DNA from: Oscheius tipulae
Taxonomy: Eukaryota; Nematoda; Chromadorea; Rhabditida; Rhabditidae
Reading direction: 5' to 3'
DNA length: 64,000 nt
NCBI GenBank assembly: GCA_037178975.1
Contig: JASJZH010000005.1
Span: forward strand, 930,001-994,000
The translations under genes and the position numbers were made by a program. The first letter of the stretch is position 1. Every line of letters begins with the position of its first letter. Positions 1 to 12,697 of this stretch are shown here, in pieces. The notes beneath the pieces were generated by a model that was not told where the DNA came from, made no database searches, and was given only the letters and a program-made list of their open reading frames with translations.

Positions 1-2964
1 AGCTCATTTGCATAGAATAGTGGGTCGAATTGTCAGGGCTGTTTGGGGTGAGGCTGGAGTACGGATATACAACTCTCTCTCTCTCTCTCTCTCGTACTGG
101 ACACAGATCTGTGCCCCGAAGAAGGCAAACAAAAGCAAAGAGAGCAGTCATGTCATTGTAGTAGTGGTCTAGATACAAAGAGACAGAGATCTGGGTTCTG
201 GGGTTTCTTTTTGTTGCTTTTTTGGTTCTGAAAGCGTAGAAGCATTGCTCTGTTTTCATCCCAATAAAACGGGCAAACCCTTTCATCCGGAAGACTCGGC
301 CCCATATTTGGAACCACAACATGTTTTTGCACCCTTCAGGCCCTATAAAAGTCGGTTCTTCCAGTGATTTTCCCGCCAGCAATGCTTCCAATCTTCCTTG
401 TAAGTTACTTTTTCTTACTATGACTTTATTCAGATCATACTGCTCCTTCCTCTGTCTCTCTGTAGCTCTCCTTCATGCCAAATTGACGAAGACTGCTCTT
501 TATATGAGTTCTGTTACAGCGGTAATTGTCATCCTGGAATTGGAACAGAAGAACCCAGACTGGAGAGGTTGGACAAGAGATCTGTAGATTGTAGTCAGTG
601 TACTGATCAGCCAGTCCCTGACTGGTGTAAACAGTGCCAATAAAAAAATGCAAAAACGCAAGCCCTCATCTCTCATAATCTGTATCATTTGTACCCTCCT
701 TTGTCACCAGCTCTGCCCTTGCGAGCCTCCTCACTGGCTTCGGGAAGGCCTTGGTATCATATCTGTTTGTAATCACGGGGCTGGGAATCGAACCCGGCAC
801 CTTGCGGTTGTGGGGACGTCATGCTAACCACTTGACCATTGCGACGCAAGCTGCTGCCGCTTGGGCGAGGGGAGAAGTGGAAGAGACTCGGTTTGGAGGG
901 AGATGAGGTCGTGAAGACAGAGAGATAGAGACCTGGATTTGTAGACAGGCATTCCATTCCACTCAATTGACCACCCTGAAAGATAAATGACGCGAGAGTC
1001 TGTCTCTTTTGGTCAATAAGTCTCCCTGGACTGTTAGCTGACCAATCTCGCGCTCTCTCTCCTTTGCCGTGCTATGAGTTCTGTCGGCCTCGAGAGGGGG
1101 CGGTGCAAGGAGTGGCCGCCACAGCCGGCTGTCTCTCCTCTCTCTCCCTCTCTCTCACTGTGCAAAGCCATGTCCAAATAACTTGGGCTATTCACAGAGA
1201 CCCCATAAGCCTGTAAGACGACGGACGATTAGCACCCATTTTACTTTGATTGCTGTCGTAAGTTGTATTAATAGGAGAGGGGACAGTGTCCACTCTCTTG
1301 TCCTCCTTCTTATTCTCGAAAACGGGAGTATCACTCTCAAGTGGCTCTCTTGAACAATACGAGCCAGCAAAAATGAATGAGCAGTGTCTTGACCCACTAT
1401 CATCCCTTCATCCTCTTGCTCTGTGCTGTACTCTCAGACAGTTCCTGGTTCCCACTTCCATGACAAATTTCCTGTCGTTGGGGCTTCTATCTGCTCAGTC
1501 TCTGTATCGAGTTACTTTATCTCCTGTAGGTTCTGTTAATTCCTTCCCCCACCGACTCTCACTCTCTTTGAACCACCATCTGTCATTCTTGACTCCCAAA
1601 CTGATCCGTGTACTCTAGTCTCAGTCAGTTCTTCTGCAATCTTCACTCTCTCTCATGACTCTTGACTGGGTTCATACCAATCGAGATTCCTGTCAGCCCT
1701 ATCTCTTATACTCAGTCCCAAGTTTTTTGGTACTAAACTATCTGAACACTCTTCCGACTCATTCCCAGTTAACGGAAAACACGCTCAATCTCTGACTCTG
1801 TGCTTTCATACCTGACTTAACTGTCTATCACTGTCACTTTTCTTCCTCAACTTTCTGCTGTACTCTCAACTAGCTCTGTCTCAAATATTTTATCATGACC
1901 CTTGACTTGTAAATTTTTCATCTAACTCTTCGAAATCTCTGTGACTGTCACAGAGTACTGTCTCTTTCGAGGAACTTGATGAGCTTGGCTTGACTCATAC
2001 AAACCCCCTACTCCCTTTGGTTTTCAGCCGGTCGGATCATTCTGTTTAATAGCATATCTTCTAACCAAAGCCTCCTAGCCAAATCCATGTTACTTGTCTG
2101 TTGTCTCTGGTACCGTGTCTACCCAAATGGGGATCTGAACCGGTCGTAGGTGAGAGAGTCTCACAGGAAGAAGGTTGAGTAGGTAATTAACAAGTTATAG
2201 AAAACGAGTAGAGAGTCACAGTTATTCTATGAATATCATACTCTGAACCAGTACCTTCCATAAGACGAAATGACTCTGTGAGAGGCAGAGGAAGGGGACT
2301 AGTTCTCCATGCCAATTTTCTCAGCCTTGACCTTTTCCTCCTCTCACTTTTTGAATCTCTTCTCTACTCTCTTCTTGTGTAGGAAAGTACGTTGTTGTTT
2401 CTTCAATACATTGCTCGGATTGCGCCAAGTTTCAGTCGTAAGCCCTTGTCTTCTGTCCAAGTCAGGCGGAAAATTTGAGTGTCAAGGGGAATGCCCAATT
2501 TGTAGGCATTCCCAGACTCTCTATTTCTTCCAAGTAATAGAGTATTGGTTTTATACTCTATAATTTTGGTCACTGTCTCTCTACTCCCAGTCTCTCACCG
2601 TCAGTTTGGAACTGTTTCTAGACTTCTGACTACTCTCGACTATCCGCCATGTAGTACTGTTCACCCATCATACCGCTGTTTTTTGTCCAAAGCTTGAGGA
2701 GAGTACAGGATGACTAAAGAGACAGTGATAGACAGTCAAGAGTCGGACAAAGTAAAGTCAGGGAATCACAGTGGAAACGCACTGCACTATTATCTACTCT
2801 AGTCTCTTGACTCTTTCGGAGGGTTCTGTCCTCCCGATGTCTATAGTATCTCTCCAGCCCCATGACTCTCTCTTCCACATTCCTAGTCACTTGCCCTGTA
2901 CCCTTTCTCTGTCTTTCTCAACTCATATTCTCCAAAAGTCTCCCTTTCAGAGTGGCGCTACTAA
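1..2964. other. gene-poor region upstream of the cadherin
   Basis: No coding exon with convincing splice sites or family similarity is visible. The stretch is rich in short CT/GA tracts, for example the (TC)n run at about 77-92 and CT-rich DNA at 1130-1160 and 1500-1900. It holds the tRNA-like element at 775-850. It ends at the signal-peptide exon of the cadherin, so its last few hundred bases presumably carry that gene's promoter, but no clear core promoter motif was found. Confidence 0.5.
775..850 (-). repeat. tRNA-like sequence with intact A and B boxes (SINE head or tRNA pseudogene)
   Basis: On the minus strand, 828-838 reads TGGTCAAGTGG, a full match to the pol III A-box consensus, and 784-794 reads GGTTCGATTCC, a full match to the B box. 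The spacing between them is tRNA-like. The flanking arms do not fold into a proper cloverleaf: no 7-bp acceptor stem forms and the anticodon stem does not pair. This therefore looks like a tRNA-derived SINE head or a decayed tRNA gene rather than a working tRNA. A more degenerate related stretch may lie near 4262-4310. Confidence 0.6.
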
Positions 2965-5900
2965 ATGAGGATACTCTTCCTCTCCCCTCTCCTACTGCTC
3001 TTGCAGATCGCAAACAGCTGTCTGCTCGAGAACGGCATGAGTTCTGTCTACTTGTCCGTCTTCGAGGATGCCCAGCCCGGTAAGTCCTGCCCCCAACAGC
3101 AGCTCATTAACACGCCTAATCCGGTCAGCCGTTCGGACGGCTGATTGCCCAAATTCTCACACACACATACATTGGACCTGTCCAGACTGATTAGGCTACC
3201 TTTGGATGCGAGGACGAGGCTAAAACTATCAGAACCTGAGAGTCGAGGAGAGGGGGAAGAAATTCAATCGCCATTTAGACGCCTTTTTGTTGGTCCAAAG
3301 GGAGAGGCTTGCACGCGCCTGCTCGTTCTAACTAGGCGGGTTTAGTCATCCGAGGATTTTTGTTAGAGATGTATGGGAAGAGATGGGTATCGGGTCCGGA
3401 AACGGGGGCCAAGAGGGTGAGTGAGAGTCTGTTTCCTACTACTCTCTATCGGATCTTTGGCAACAGAGACAGAGAAATAGGAACAGAGAGTTGACTACTA
3501 GTCGGGTAACACCTATGTCCATATACCGATCTTTCTAAACTATTGAGCTGTTTGGACGAGAGGCAGCGGAAAGAGAACAAGCACTAACTGAGACTATCTG
3601 AAAATATGATACGTTTCTTGCTGGTCCGATATGTGACATGAGAGACAGTGAAAGATACTGGGTGGGTACTGTGTCTGATACCGTCTCAGAATCAAAGGAT
3701 GCGCCTCTTCCAGTGAGGGTTATAGACTCGAACCTTAGTCTATTCCTTGGCTTAAGACTCCTGACCCTCTCCTGTCTCTCACTCTCTCAGCCACTGAAGC
3801 TGAAAGCAGGGAAGTTTGAGTGAATAGACCGAGAGATCAGCCTGTCTCTCTCAACCCCACACCAAACTTTCTCTGATCTTTGGAGACCTGTCCTCGACTC
3901 TTTTTTACCAAAAGGCGACATCAAGATGCAAATCAAATCCGGTGGTCGGATGACGAACCAATTTGACGCGGACCGTTAGCGAATAACTGAAGAAGGGGAG
4001 AGAGCGAAACTATCACAGGGGGGTGGGGGCAATCCAATAACTCCAGCCAACAATACCGTCTCGGTCTCAAAAACAGTCATTTTTTGCAGGTTCCGTGGTG
4101 GGAAAACTGCCATTAAGGAAGCCGAGCGACGGAGAACAGCTGTCTCTTCGGATCGTCAAGGGCACTGATCTTGTCCAGATTGATCAGGATACCAAAGAGC
4201 TGACTCTCACTTCGCAACTGGACAGGGACGAGGTACTGTCTCTCTGATATTAAACTAATAATGGGGCGTGAGCCCGGGGCACATGAGAGTGTTGACCACC
4301 GCGACTCACGGCTAAGTGCTTGCCTTGTAAAACAAAGACAACTCGACGAGGAGACAACTCGCGTGTCCGCTAGGGTTGGGAAAGCGTGAAAGGATGTTGT
4401 GAGTATTAGGGGGAGAGAGACAGACAGAGTATGACTCTTCTTTTTCAGGGAACCAGCAAGTTCGAAGCCGTCGTGGAATGCAAGTCGTCCAACTCCGAAT
4501 CGGATTTCAGTCAGGTTTGTCACCTGTCACTTGTGCTCTCTAATTGTTCCCCTCTTCCTCAAAAGTCTTGATAGCTTAATCGCAGGACATGTCCCGGTAG
4601 CCCGAAGGTGTACCATTAGTTGTGTATCCGGGAGAATCACTAGCCTTTTCCAAACTTTTTCTTTCCAGATGAACATTTCCGTCTTCGTGACAGTCAAGGA
4701 CGTCAACGACAATGCTCCCGAGTTCGATGAAGAAGTTTACAATGTCACGATTAGTGAAGAACTTCCTGTCGGGACCATCGTCTTCACCGACTTCGAGGCA
4801 ACAGATCGGGATCAGCCCGGCCCAAACAGCTTCGTACAGTACTCCATCGTGCCAGGACCCTATTCCAGTCTCCTGGATATTGTCGACCCCTTCAAGCCTG
4901 CCGTCTCGATCAAGAGTCGGATAGACTACGAAAAGCTGACCGAGTTTGATGTGGAAATTGAGGCCAAGGATCAGGGAGAGCCACCCCAGTCTAGTCGAGT
5001 TCCCTTGCACGTGATTGTCACTGATGCGAATGACTTGAATCCCTACTTTAAGCATTCTCTCTACAGCTGTGGAAAGGTCAAGGTGGGAAAAGAGTCTAGA
5101 GAGTATAGGGATGAGAGATTCAGAACGGAGAACTGATACTGGAGCCCGAAGCCATTGACGCAATGGATGGGGACAGCCTGAAGGCTGAAGTGGTCTACAG
5201 TTTGGAAGGAGGTGAGTCATAATACCCCCTATTCTTTTTTGATTCATTCACAAAATGTTCACAATGAATACGAAAGAGCCGGGCGACCAATTGGAGTCTT
5301 GTAAACTCAGTGCCTGAGGATTGGCTTGCTTCTCCCCATTAGACTCCGAACAGGAACAGTAGCTTCAATAGGAGAGAGATAGTATAGCACAGCTTCATCC
5401 TGACCTGGCGGAAAGAGTGTGAGTCTCTTGACTGTTGACATGTTATTGCGGCTCAGGAGGGAAACATCCTGGTGATAAGTGACTGAGTTTGAATAGGTAG
5501 CAGTAGCCAAATGAGACCTGAGCTGACAGAGACAGTTGGAAGTAGGATGAATACCTGTCCACTGTACCGAAGTTCAGGGGCTTAGAAAGGACAGGATGAG
5601 TAGAGACAGTATGGGATTGTACGATGTTAGTCTCCTACAGAATGGTAGCATCAGACTCGGAGTTCAGAACACGACTGGAATCTAGGACAGAGTGAGAGTA
5701 CGAGTACAGGAGAGTCATCTATTCATACAGCCAAGGACTGACTGCATAGTCTCTCAGAAGAAATAGGAACAGAAATAGTTCCTTCAGAGTCTAGTGACTG
5801 TCTCTCATAAGATTGGCCATTTCAAAGACTTGATATCTCTCTAGGTAGTGAAAGGGTATGAGTACTTTCTAGTGGATATTGGAACCGTCAGCTTAAAGTC

Positions 5901-8900
5901 TAGCAGCTGTTAAGGGGATTGGTTCTAGTGAGAGTATGAGTACATCTCAACAGGCATACAGTTCAGCCTCAGTGGCCGACACCCAGACAGAAAGTGCTGG
6001 ATCAGAACATTTCCACATACTATCTCAAGGTAAGAATGAGAGTATGAGTACAGACCGAAGTCCCATGAGTCCATCGATCTCTGTTCAAAGAACTATTGAT
6101 CTGCTCCCAATCCACTGCCACCAGCTCCCTCTCACTCCAATCGGTCAGCTCTGTTTGTCCAATCTCTCGAATTGGACCAGAACAGCTTGAAAAAGAGCGC
6201 CCGCGCAAAGATTATGAGCTCGAGGAAAACTATCGGAACCCGAAGGGGGATTTTCAGATCTGGCCGAGCAGTTTTCCATTGATGCTCGTGGAATCATCAG
6301 AACGAGGAGTGACCCGCCGCCTCTTCGAGCTACATTGATCGTCAGGGTGAGAGATTTTAGTTTTCCCGCCAGGACAGAGTCGTAAACTTGAGCCATTTGA
6401 CGCGACTACTGCTTAGACGAACGGCAAAAGACATATAATTGGTAATTTGGCGCCCAGGCAGGACATGAAAGCACCGCGCCGGCCGCAATTCGACTGATTG
6501 ACTGGCCTTCAAAATAGGTAGAAAGGAGGGATTACAGCCAGTGAGGGGGTTAGGGAAGAGAGGGGGTGAAAAGCTTGAAGAGTCGAGAAACAACTGGGAC
6601 CTCTCCTCCAGAAGTCATTCTCAGTCTGGATACCGATGTCTTGGTTGATTGATCCTTCAACTTTCCAGTCCTCTCTCTTACTATAGGCTGTCTAGGCTGA
6701 TTCTTTATCTCTTTCCTAGATTCTATCATAAGCTCTAACACAATACTTTCACACAGATCCTTACTTTTGAGCCGTGATTCTTGTGTCTTACTCTCACCAG
6801 TTTAACTACCTGTTCCAGTACTTCCAAGTCTTGACTCACCCTTAGTGCCTATTCACCTGAACTCTTATCTCTTAATTACAGTGTATCTCTGATTCTAAAC
6901 CTTGACTCTTTCCCAACAAGGAATAAAAACTCTTCAAGGAGCAAAAGCAATCACTTCCTTTTTACAATTAAAGCAATAAAAATTAACTTGCCAACTCAAA
7001 AATGTTTCTTCTTGTATTACCTTGACTCAGTCAAACAGTTCAAAAGAACAGAAAAATTCAGTGACTTACGCTTCTGGCGGAGCGACACACTGTCAGTAGT
7101 AATTTTGTAACCTGAACTGTCCTGAATTGTCTTGTCAACTCTAATCTAGAATAACAGAAAAGGGTACTTGACAGAAAAGCCCCCAAACACTGTCAAGTGT
7201 CCCAGATTAGAGTTGACTTGTGTCGCAGACGCCTCTTGCAAATTGTAAAGGTAGGATTGGCAGGGTTCTCACTGAGCTTTGCCAATAGTTCAGAATTCTC
7301 ATAACTATTCTACCTTTTCAGGCAAACGAGAAGAACCACCCGGAAAGAAATGCCTCAGCAGTGGTCAAGCTCGACCTAGGACCCAAACTCTACTTCAGAC
7401 ATCGGACCTACTCAGCAAAGATCCCTACCTCTACCCCAATTGGCACCCTAATCTTCATGGTCGAAGCTTTCTCGGATAAGACCATAAAGATTCGGTACTC
7501 TCTGTCTGGAGATACCGCCCTGGCAATTGACAGCAGGACTGGAGAGATCAGCTTGAGAGGGGGACTTAATCCTGGGGAGCATCGCTGGAATGTTTCGGCT
7601 ACCGGAGCTGGAGAGGTAGTCACTGTCCCTCGGTCTCTGTGAGAATGTTTCCAGACAATTTCTGCTCCCTTGACTCTCTACGTGGATGGGGTACAGGAAC
7701 ATCATAAGGTTGAGTTTGAGAAGCAAGAGTACCAGCTTCAGATCGGATCTCTCCCCGTTCTGGGAACTATCAGGACTAGGGGAGAGAACAAGGTTGCCTT
7801 CAAGCTGATGAACATGAATAGGTAGACTGTCTCTTTGTCCCTTACTCTGTCCTTCAGGGATTTCTTGATTGACCAAACGGGAGTGGTCCGACTGAAGTCA
7901 GGTGCCAAGCCAACCTGTTCGACCTGTGAATTGGTCGTGGTGGCAACAGATGAGGAGGGGTCGAGTAGTGTGGCGAGGGTAAGGAAAAAAGAGACAGGGG
8001 GACAGACAGACATAGAGACAGAGAAGAAAGACGGCGACAGAGAGACAGAGAGATGGATAGTACATCCCTCCTTCCAGATAGTGGTCAAAAACACTGCATA
8101 CACAGCAGAAGTCAGTAGCTCAACTGTCCTGACCATCATCGCTCTCTTTGCCCTGTTCGGAATCGTCCTAGTCATCACTCTCTTCCTTCTAAAGCAAGTC
8201 AAGTCAGCGTGAGTCCTCTGATCTTTTGTCTTCTTCGAACAGGAACAGTTTTTGGTGGTCAACAGCTGACCACTTGACTATGTTCTGTTTGTGTTGAACA
8301 TCAAAGAGGGAAGAACAAGCTTCCTTGACCAATGATCACAGAGGGGAAAATGGTTCATTTCACTGAGAGTTATCCAAAGAAGGGACGGTGAATAAAGGGG
8401 GGAGGTCCGATGGGGCGAATGTAAGGCTTGGGACGGTAGCTTGGCTTGTCCACGGCAACAGTGACAGTAGCTAACTAAACGTTTTAGTAGCCAAAAACTC
8501 TGCATGGGAGCTTACAATGGCCAAGATCAATAGAACAAGAGTATTGAGCAGGTTCATGTTGGCTTGTAGACATGGACAGGAACTGTCTTTTTGTACTGGA
8601 CTACTGTTGACAAACTTGGTTCAAACAGGAGGGAAACAGGATACGATAAGAGAGAGTATGAATACACAGTATAGTGGACAGGGGAGCTTGAATAACAGCA
8701 TGTCCCTGTTTATTTAATCCGAGCTTTACATGTCAGCTTATTTTCAGATGGAAGTCTCGTCGGCGGGCTAACATCTGCTGGATGAATACGAGTCACGATA
8801 CTGGGGTGACTATCACGGGGACTCTGCCCACTCCGAGGTAAGGAGCTTCAGCTTTTTGTCCTTGTTTCTTGAGAACAACAAGGCGGGGAGATCCCCAGTC

Positions 8901-9122
8901 AAAACAGTTCACCCTGTCGTTTCTTTACTTTTTCATTAGCCACAGTCAAGACAGTTCACACGCGCTGTCGTTTCACCAATCATTTTCAGCCGCTACGTGG
9001 TCAACCAAGCTGAGAAGGCCTTCGAGGCTGCCAAATCCCCAGCTCCGAAGAGGGCACAAGGTGCCCAGCTTGTCCCGGTCACTGTCTCCCAAGACGGCGG
9101 TCCACCTACCGTATACTTTTAG
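2965..9122 (+). CDS. cadherin, single-pass membrane protein with about five EC repeats
   Basis: Twelve exons joined in consistent phase: 2965-3079, 4090-4232, 4449-4514, 4669-5082, 5124-5211, 6258-6346, 7322-7615, 7655-7821, 7858-7978, 8078-8208, 8748-8837, 8990-9122, giving 616 aa. The ATG at 2965 opens a hydrophobic signal peptide (MRILFLSPLLLLLQIANS). EC motifs seen include LDRDE, DVNDNAPEF (around residue 119), ATDRDQPGPNS, IDYE and TDANDLNP. Later repeats lose most calcium ligands. A hydrophobic segment near residues 516-537 is the membrane span, followed by a tail of about 79 aa ending PPTVYF, a possible class II PDZ ligand. The GPNS-type EC2 resembles the Cad99C/PCDH15 group, but the protein has far fewer repeats than those. 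It should act in cell adhesion at the plasma membrane. The 89-nt exon at 6258-6346 is what restores the frame between the exons at 5211 and 7322. Confidence 0.85.
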
Positions 9123-9318
9123 AAGAGCGAGAGAGATACAGATTGATACGGGTTTCTGGTACCATCAAGCAGCTGCTCACAAATTTAAAGAACACAAGAA
9201 AAACTCATATGACTCACTATCGACACCGGTTAGATCTCATTTTCAACTTATCCTATTGACCAAATGTATAAAAGTGTATCTTTATTGGTTTATACAATTG
9301 TCAGTTTGTCTTTCATGA

Positions 9319-9324
9319 AATAAA
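9319..9324 (+). terminator. polyadenylation signal AATAAA of the cadherin
   Basis: AATAAA lies about 200 bp after the cadherin stop and on its strand. The glutathione S-transferase, on the other strand, has its own AATAAA at 9281-9286 (TTTATT on plus), about 55 bp past its stop. The two convergent 3' ends therefore overlap. Confidence 0.55.
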
Positions 9325-9341
9325 GTCACACCCATACAGGC

Positions 9342-10126
9342 TTAAAAGGCAGTCACGGGTCTCTTCTCGATCCAGGCCTTGATGTTGGGGATGGCGAGGA
9401 TCTTCTCCGAATGAGCCTTGATTTCCGGGAAGGCTTCCAGAGTCTCGGGAGCCTTATCCTGAAGAGCATTCACAAAACCGGCCAGTCCCAGATCGACGTA
9501 GGTGACAGAGTTCCCGACCAGGAAACCGCTACCGCTCTTCTTCAGAAAGTTGGTAAAAAAGGGGAGGTGCTTGTTCACTCCGGGAATAAGAACCTCAGTC
9601 TTGAGCTTTTCAATGTCCTCTCCCTGGAGGAATCCGAAGGCAGCGCTGAAGAACTTTTGGACCTCGGTACGGAAGTCGACGATCTGGTCGACGAGAGAGT
9701 CAACCTGGGCCTCTTCCCAGGCGTTCTTGCCGGCGAAGCCTGGAAGAGTCTGGTTTCTCTGTGTCTCTCTTTTGCCAGTTCCTAGACTATTGACTCTTCA
9801 GCCTCTTTCTCTCCCGCTCTTTTAATCTATGCACCATCTGATCTTTATTCTTAACTCACACTGTCTTCTGTTCTGGTCCCATGTAACCCCATTAGCTCAC
9901 CAAACTTCCTGGCCAGGTATCTGGCAATGGTATTGGACTGGGCCAAAACCTTTCCGTCCTCCTCAAGAAGCGGCAGCTTTCCGAAGGGGGTAGTAGGCTG
10001 CAAGGCCGGCCAGTCCGGGAACTCGACTCTCACATCCTCGTAGTCCTGTCCGGCCAGGGCAAAGATCATGCGGCAGACCTCGCCAAGACCTTTTCCGTTG
10101 AAGTAGGTGAACTTGTAGTGAACCAT
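9342..10126 (-). CDS. glutathione S-transferase, sigma class
   Basis: Two exons (9901-10126 and 9342-9739) give 207 aa, the normal length for the family. The N-terminal thioredoxin-like domain starts MVHYKFTYFNGKGLGEVCRM with the catalytic Tyr near position 7-8. The SNTIARYLARKFG stretch carries the glutathione-binding Ser. The helical C-terminal domain includes NAWEEAQVDSLVDQIVDF and ends WIEKRPVTAF, typical of nematode sigma GSTs. The enzyme conjugates glutathione to electrophiles or, in some relatives, isomerises prostaglandin H2, in the cytosol. The single intron (9740-9900) splits a Gly codon. It is convergent with the cadherin. A TATAAA lies about 40 bp upstream of the ATG. Confidence 0.93.
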
Positions 10127-10164
10127 GCTGGAAGAATGATGATAAAATGGCGTAGTAGTGTGGC

Positions 10165-10170
10165 TTTATA
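10165..10170 (-). promoter_or_regulatory. TATA box of the glutathione S-transferase
   Basis: TATAAA on the minus strand, about 40 bp upstream of the GST start codon, a plausible core-promoter distance for a gene with a short 5' leader. Confidence 0.4.
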
Positions 10171-11239
10171 GTGACAGAGATTTCGAAAGAATTGAGCGGT
10201 TATCAGCAGAACGAGAGAGAGTATTTGCCAACGCGACCGTGGCAGGGAAAAAGAATCGAAGGTCAGAGCTGGGCTGGCCCCGTTTGTTGGTAGAGGGCAA
10301 GCGCAGAAATGCGAGATAAACAAAAGCGATAGGATGACGCGTAATATGGATGGAGCGAGGAAATCAGACCTTTAGAGAGGCGACAAACTTTGATCGTGAA
10401 TGGCTGCAACTATTGCTACAGCTGTCTCTCTCAGTCTCTGTTACTGTTTTTCTGTTTTTTTTCTGAGACAAAGACAGACGTTCAATATTCTTATGACTTT
10501 TTAGTTTTCAGGCCCCGTGAACTCTTTCCTACGTCTGATTGTCTGAATACGCTGAATACTCAAATTTCGACCTGTCATGACGGGTCGAGTCCTATTTTGA
10601 CAATTATGATAGGTCCACTATAATCCTGACATGTCAGGACCTGTCAAAACAAGACTCAAGTTAAGACAGTCATAGGTTCGAAATTGAACACATCTTCAAG
10701 GGAATCGAGGCCCGGGTTTCCGACCTTTTCAATGCTCTAAATTGGGAAAAATAGGCTGCCTTTTGTGAAAAAGAGCAGATGCCTTCTGTGAGGCTGTGAA
10801 GCAGTTCGAAGATTTGGCGAAGAATGATGTACAGCAATGGGTTGTGAAGCAAGACAAATAAAAGTTTGCCTCTGTCTTAAATGCTTCATCTCCAATTTCT
10901 CGCCTTTGAGAAATTATCGACTCCCCCAGCTGGGCAATAAGGCTTGTTTTTCTATCTCGCGAGCTCTCTTTACCCGTCTCTTATCAGCCGCCCTCCAACT
11001 CTATTCACAACAAAAATTCTATTTTCCATGCTTTTCATTTCTGCGCTGTTTCTTCAGTTAGGAATATGAGTGAGCGGCTGAAAGTAGTTGAAGGTTCAAA
11101 AGCCTTCAAGTCTATAGAAGAAGTTGATAAAAGGAAGCTTTCTCTCTGTATATCTCGCTCTCGCCGTTACTGACTTTCTCTTCTTGTCACCTTTGTCTCT
11201 CTGTCTCTTCGACATTCAGAGAGACAAAAATATACAGGG
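10171..11239. other. intergenic region between GST and the ankyrin gene
   Basis: No coding exon recognised. At 10500-10675 there are overlapping near-palindromes built from GACCTGTCA/TGACAGG-type words, including the perfect 14-bp palindrome CCTGACATGTCAGG at 10625-10638. Regulatory or foldback use is unknown. Confidence 0.4.
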
Positions 11240-12697
11240 ATGGAGAGACAGAATCTGAAATTCCAGTGTTTCAGACTGATCAGCCACGTCAAAACACTAT
11301 CTCCTGTTCTACACGAAGAAGTGAAGAAGGCGGTCATTGCCATGGTATGTAGCAGATTTTTGAAAGTTCATAATAGTTCCTGTACATAACGTTGCCTGAA
11401 TGGAATGGTATATAGGCCTGAAAGTCATTCTACTGTTTTGCATGATAGCTGTCCCTTTTCAGGGACCCGAAAACTTCCGTGATCTTCTTCCTATCCCTCG
11501 ACGAGCAGTTGTCGATATCTTGATTAAACAGAAGGAATGGCCTGTGCTGAAAGAATTCATCAGCGCTGAATCTCAAGACGTCCAACAGGCCTTTGAAATT
11601 TTTATGGAAAACGTGGGTCTGCTCAGAAAATAGATCCCAGAAAACGTTTTAAGAACGATCACCAAGCTTCGGTTCGATCTCCACAGATACCGTCTGATGT
11701 AACGTTAGCAGTAAAGTTACAGCAGTTGAAAGTAGTCCATGGGACAGACGATGTGAAGGATGAGGACACAGAGGATAAAGATGATCTTCACATTGCCGTT
11801 CTTCAGGATGATGAGGAACTGGCTCAATCGCTGATTGATAAAGGAGTCGATGTAAATGGCAAAAAGGGCGAGTTTAACTTCACTCCTTCGCATGTTGCTG
11901 TTCTAAATGGTCGCATTAACATGGTCAAGCTTCTTCTCCAAAATGGAGCTATCGTCGACAGTGGAGATAAATATCGCGCCACTCCACTGCACTTTGCTGC
12001 TCGTCAGGGAGATAATTTGGTGGTGGAAATGCTCATCAAAGCAGGAGCTTCGGTCACTTCAAGGAAAGATGATGGGTGGACTCCTTTACATTTTGCTACT
12101 ACCAATAATCACACTGAGAGTGCCAGGACCCTGCTCAAGCATCGCGCGCTAATCGATGCAGCTACTCTGATCGGCAGTACTCCTCTTCACATTGCTGCCC
12201 AAAAAGGTCATGTTGGCATGGTCAAGCTTCTCCTCCAACATAAAGCTACTATCGATAGTAAAGATAAAGATCTCTCCACTCCACTGCATCTTGCTGCCTT
12301 TCATGGACATCATCCGCTCGTGGAAATGCTCATCGCAGCAGGAGCTTCGGCCACTTCAAAGGATAAAGATGGGTGGACACCTTTACACTGTGCTGCCCAA
12401 AATGGTCATGTTGAGATGGTGATGCTTCTTCTCCAACATGGAGCTATTATCGACAGTGAAAATAAAAGGCTCTGCACTCCACTTCACTTTGCTGCTCAGG
12501 AGGGGCATGATCAAGTAGTGGGCTTTCTCCTACAAGCTGGCGCCAATCCTAATAGTGCGACCAGATATAATGAGACCCCTCTGCAGCTTGCTCGTGCACA
12601 TGGCCACAATGAAGTAGCGGCTATTCTAGTGGAATATGGAGCTCGTTCTAGAGGAATTTGGAGTCGAATATGGAGCGGAATATGGAACAACAGTTAG
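11240..12697 (+). CDS. ankyrin-repeat protein with a helical N-terminal region
   Basis: Exons 11240-11344, 11463-11612 and 11687-12697 join in phase 0 to give 421 aa. The first ~85 residues form an Arg/Lys/Glu-rich helical region with no recognised domain. After an acidic linker come about nine ankyrin repeats of 33 aa, with the usual TPLHxAAxxGH and MVKLLLQ-type helices (for example GWTPLHCAAQNGH). Several repeats are nearly identical at the DNA level, suggesting recent internal duplication. The tail ends with a short Trp repeat (IWSRIWSGIW). No membrane span or signal peptide is visible, so a cytosolic protein-binding role is likely. The stop at 11631-11633 in a longer exon 2 is avoided by the donor at 11613. 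Confidence 0.85.

Noticed and set aside
4576-5247. Long minus-strand open frame opposite the cadherin
   Set aside because: Antisense shadow of cadherin exons; crosses their introns without splice sites.
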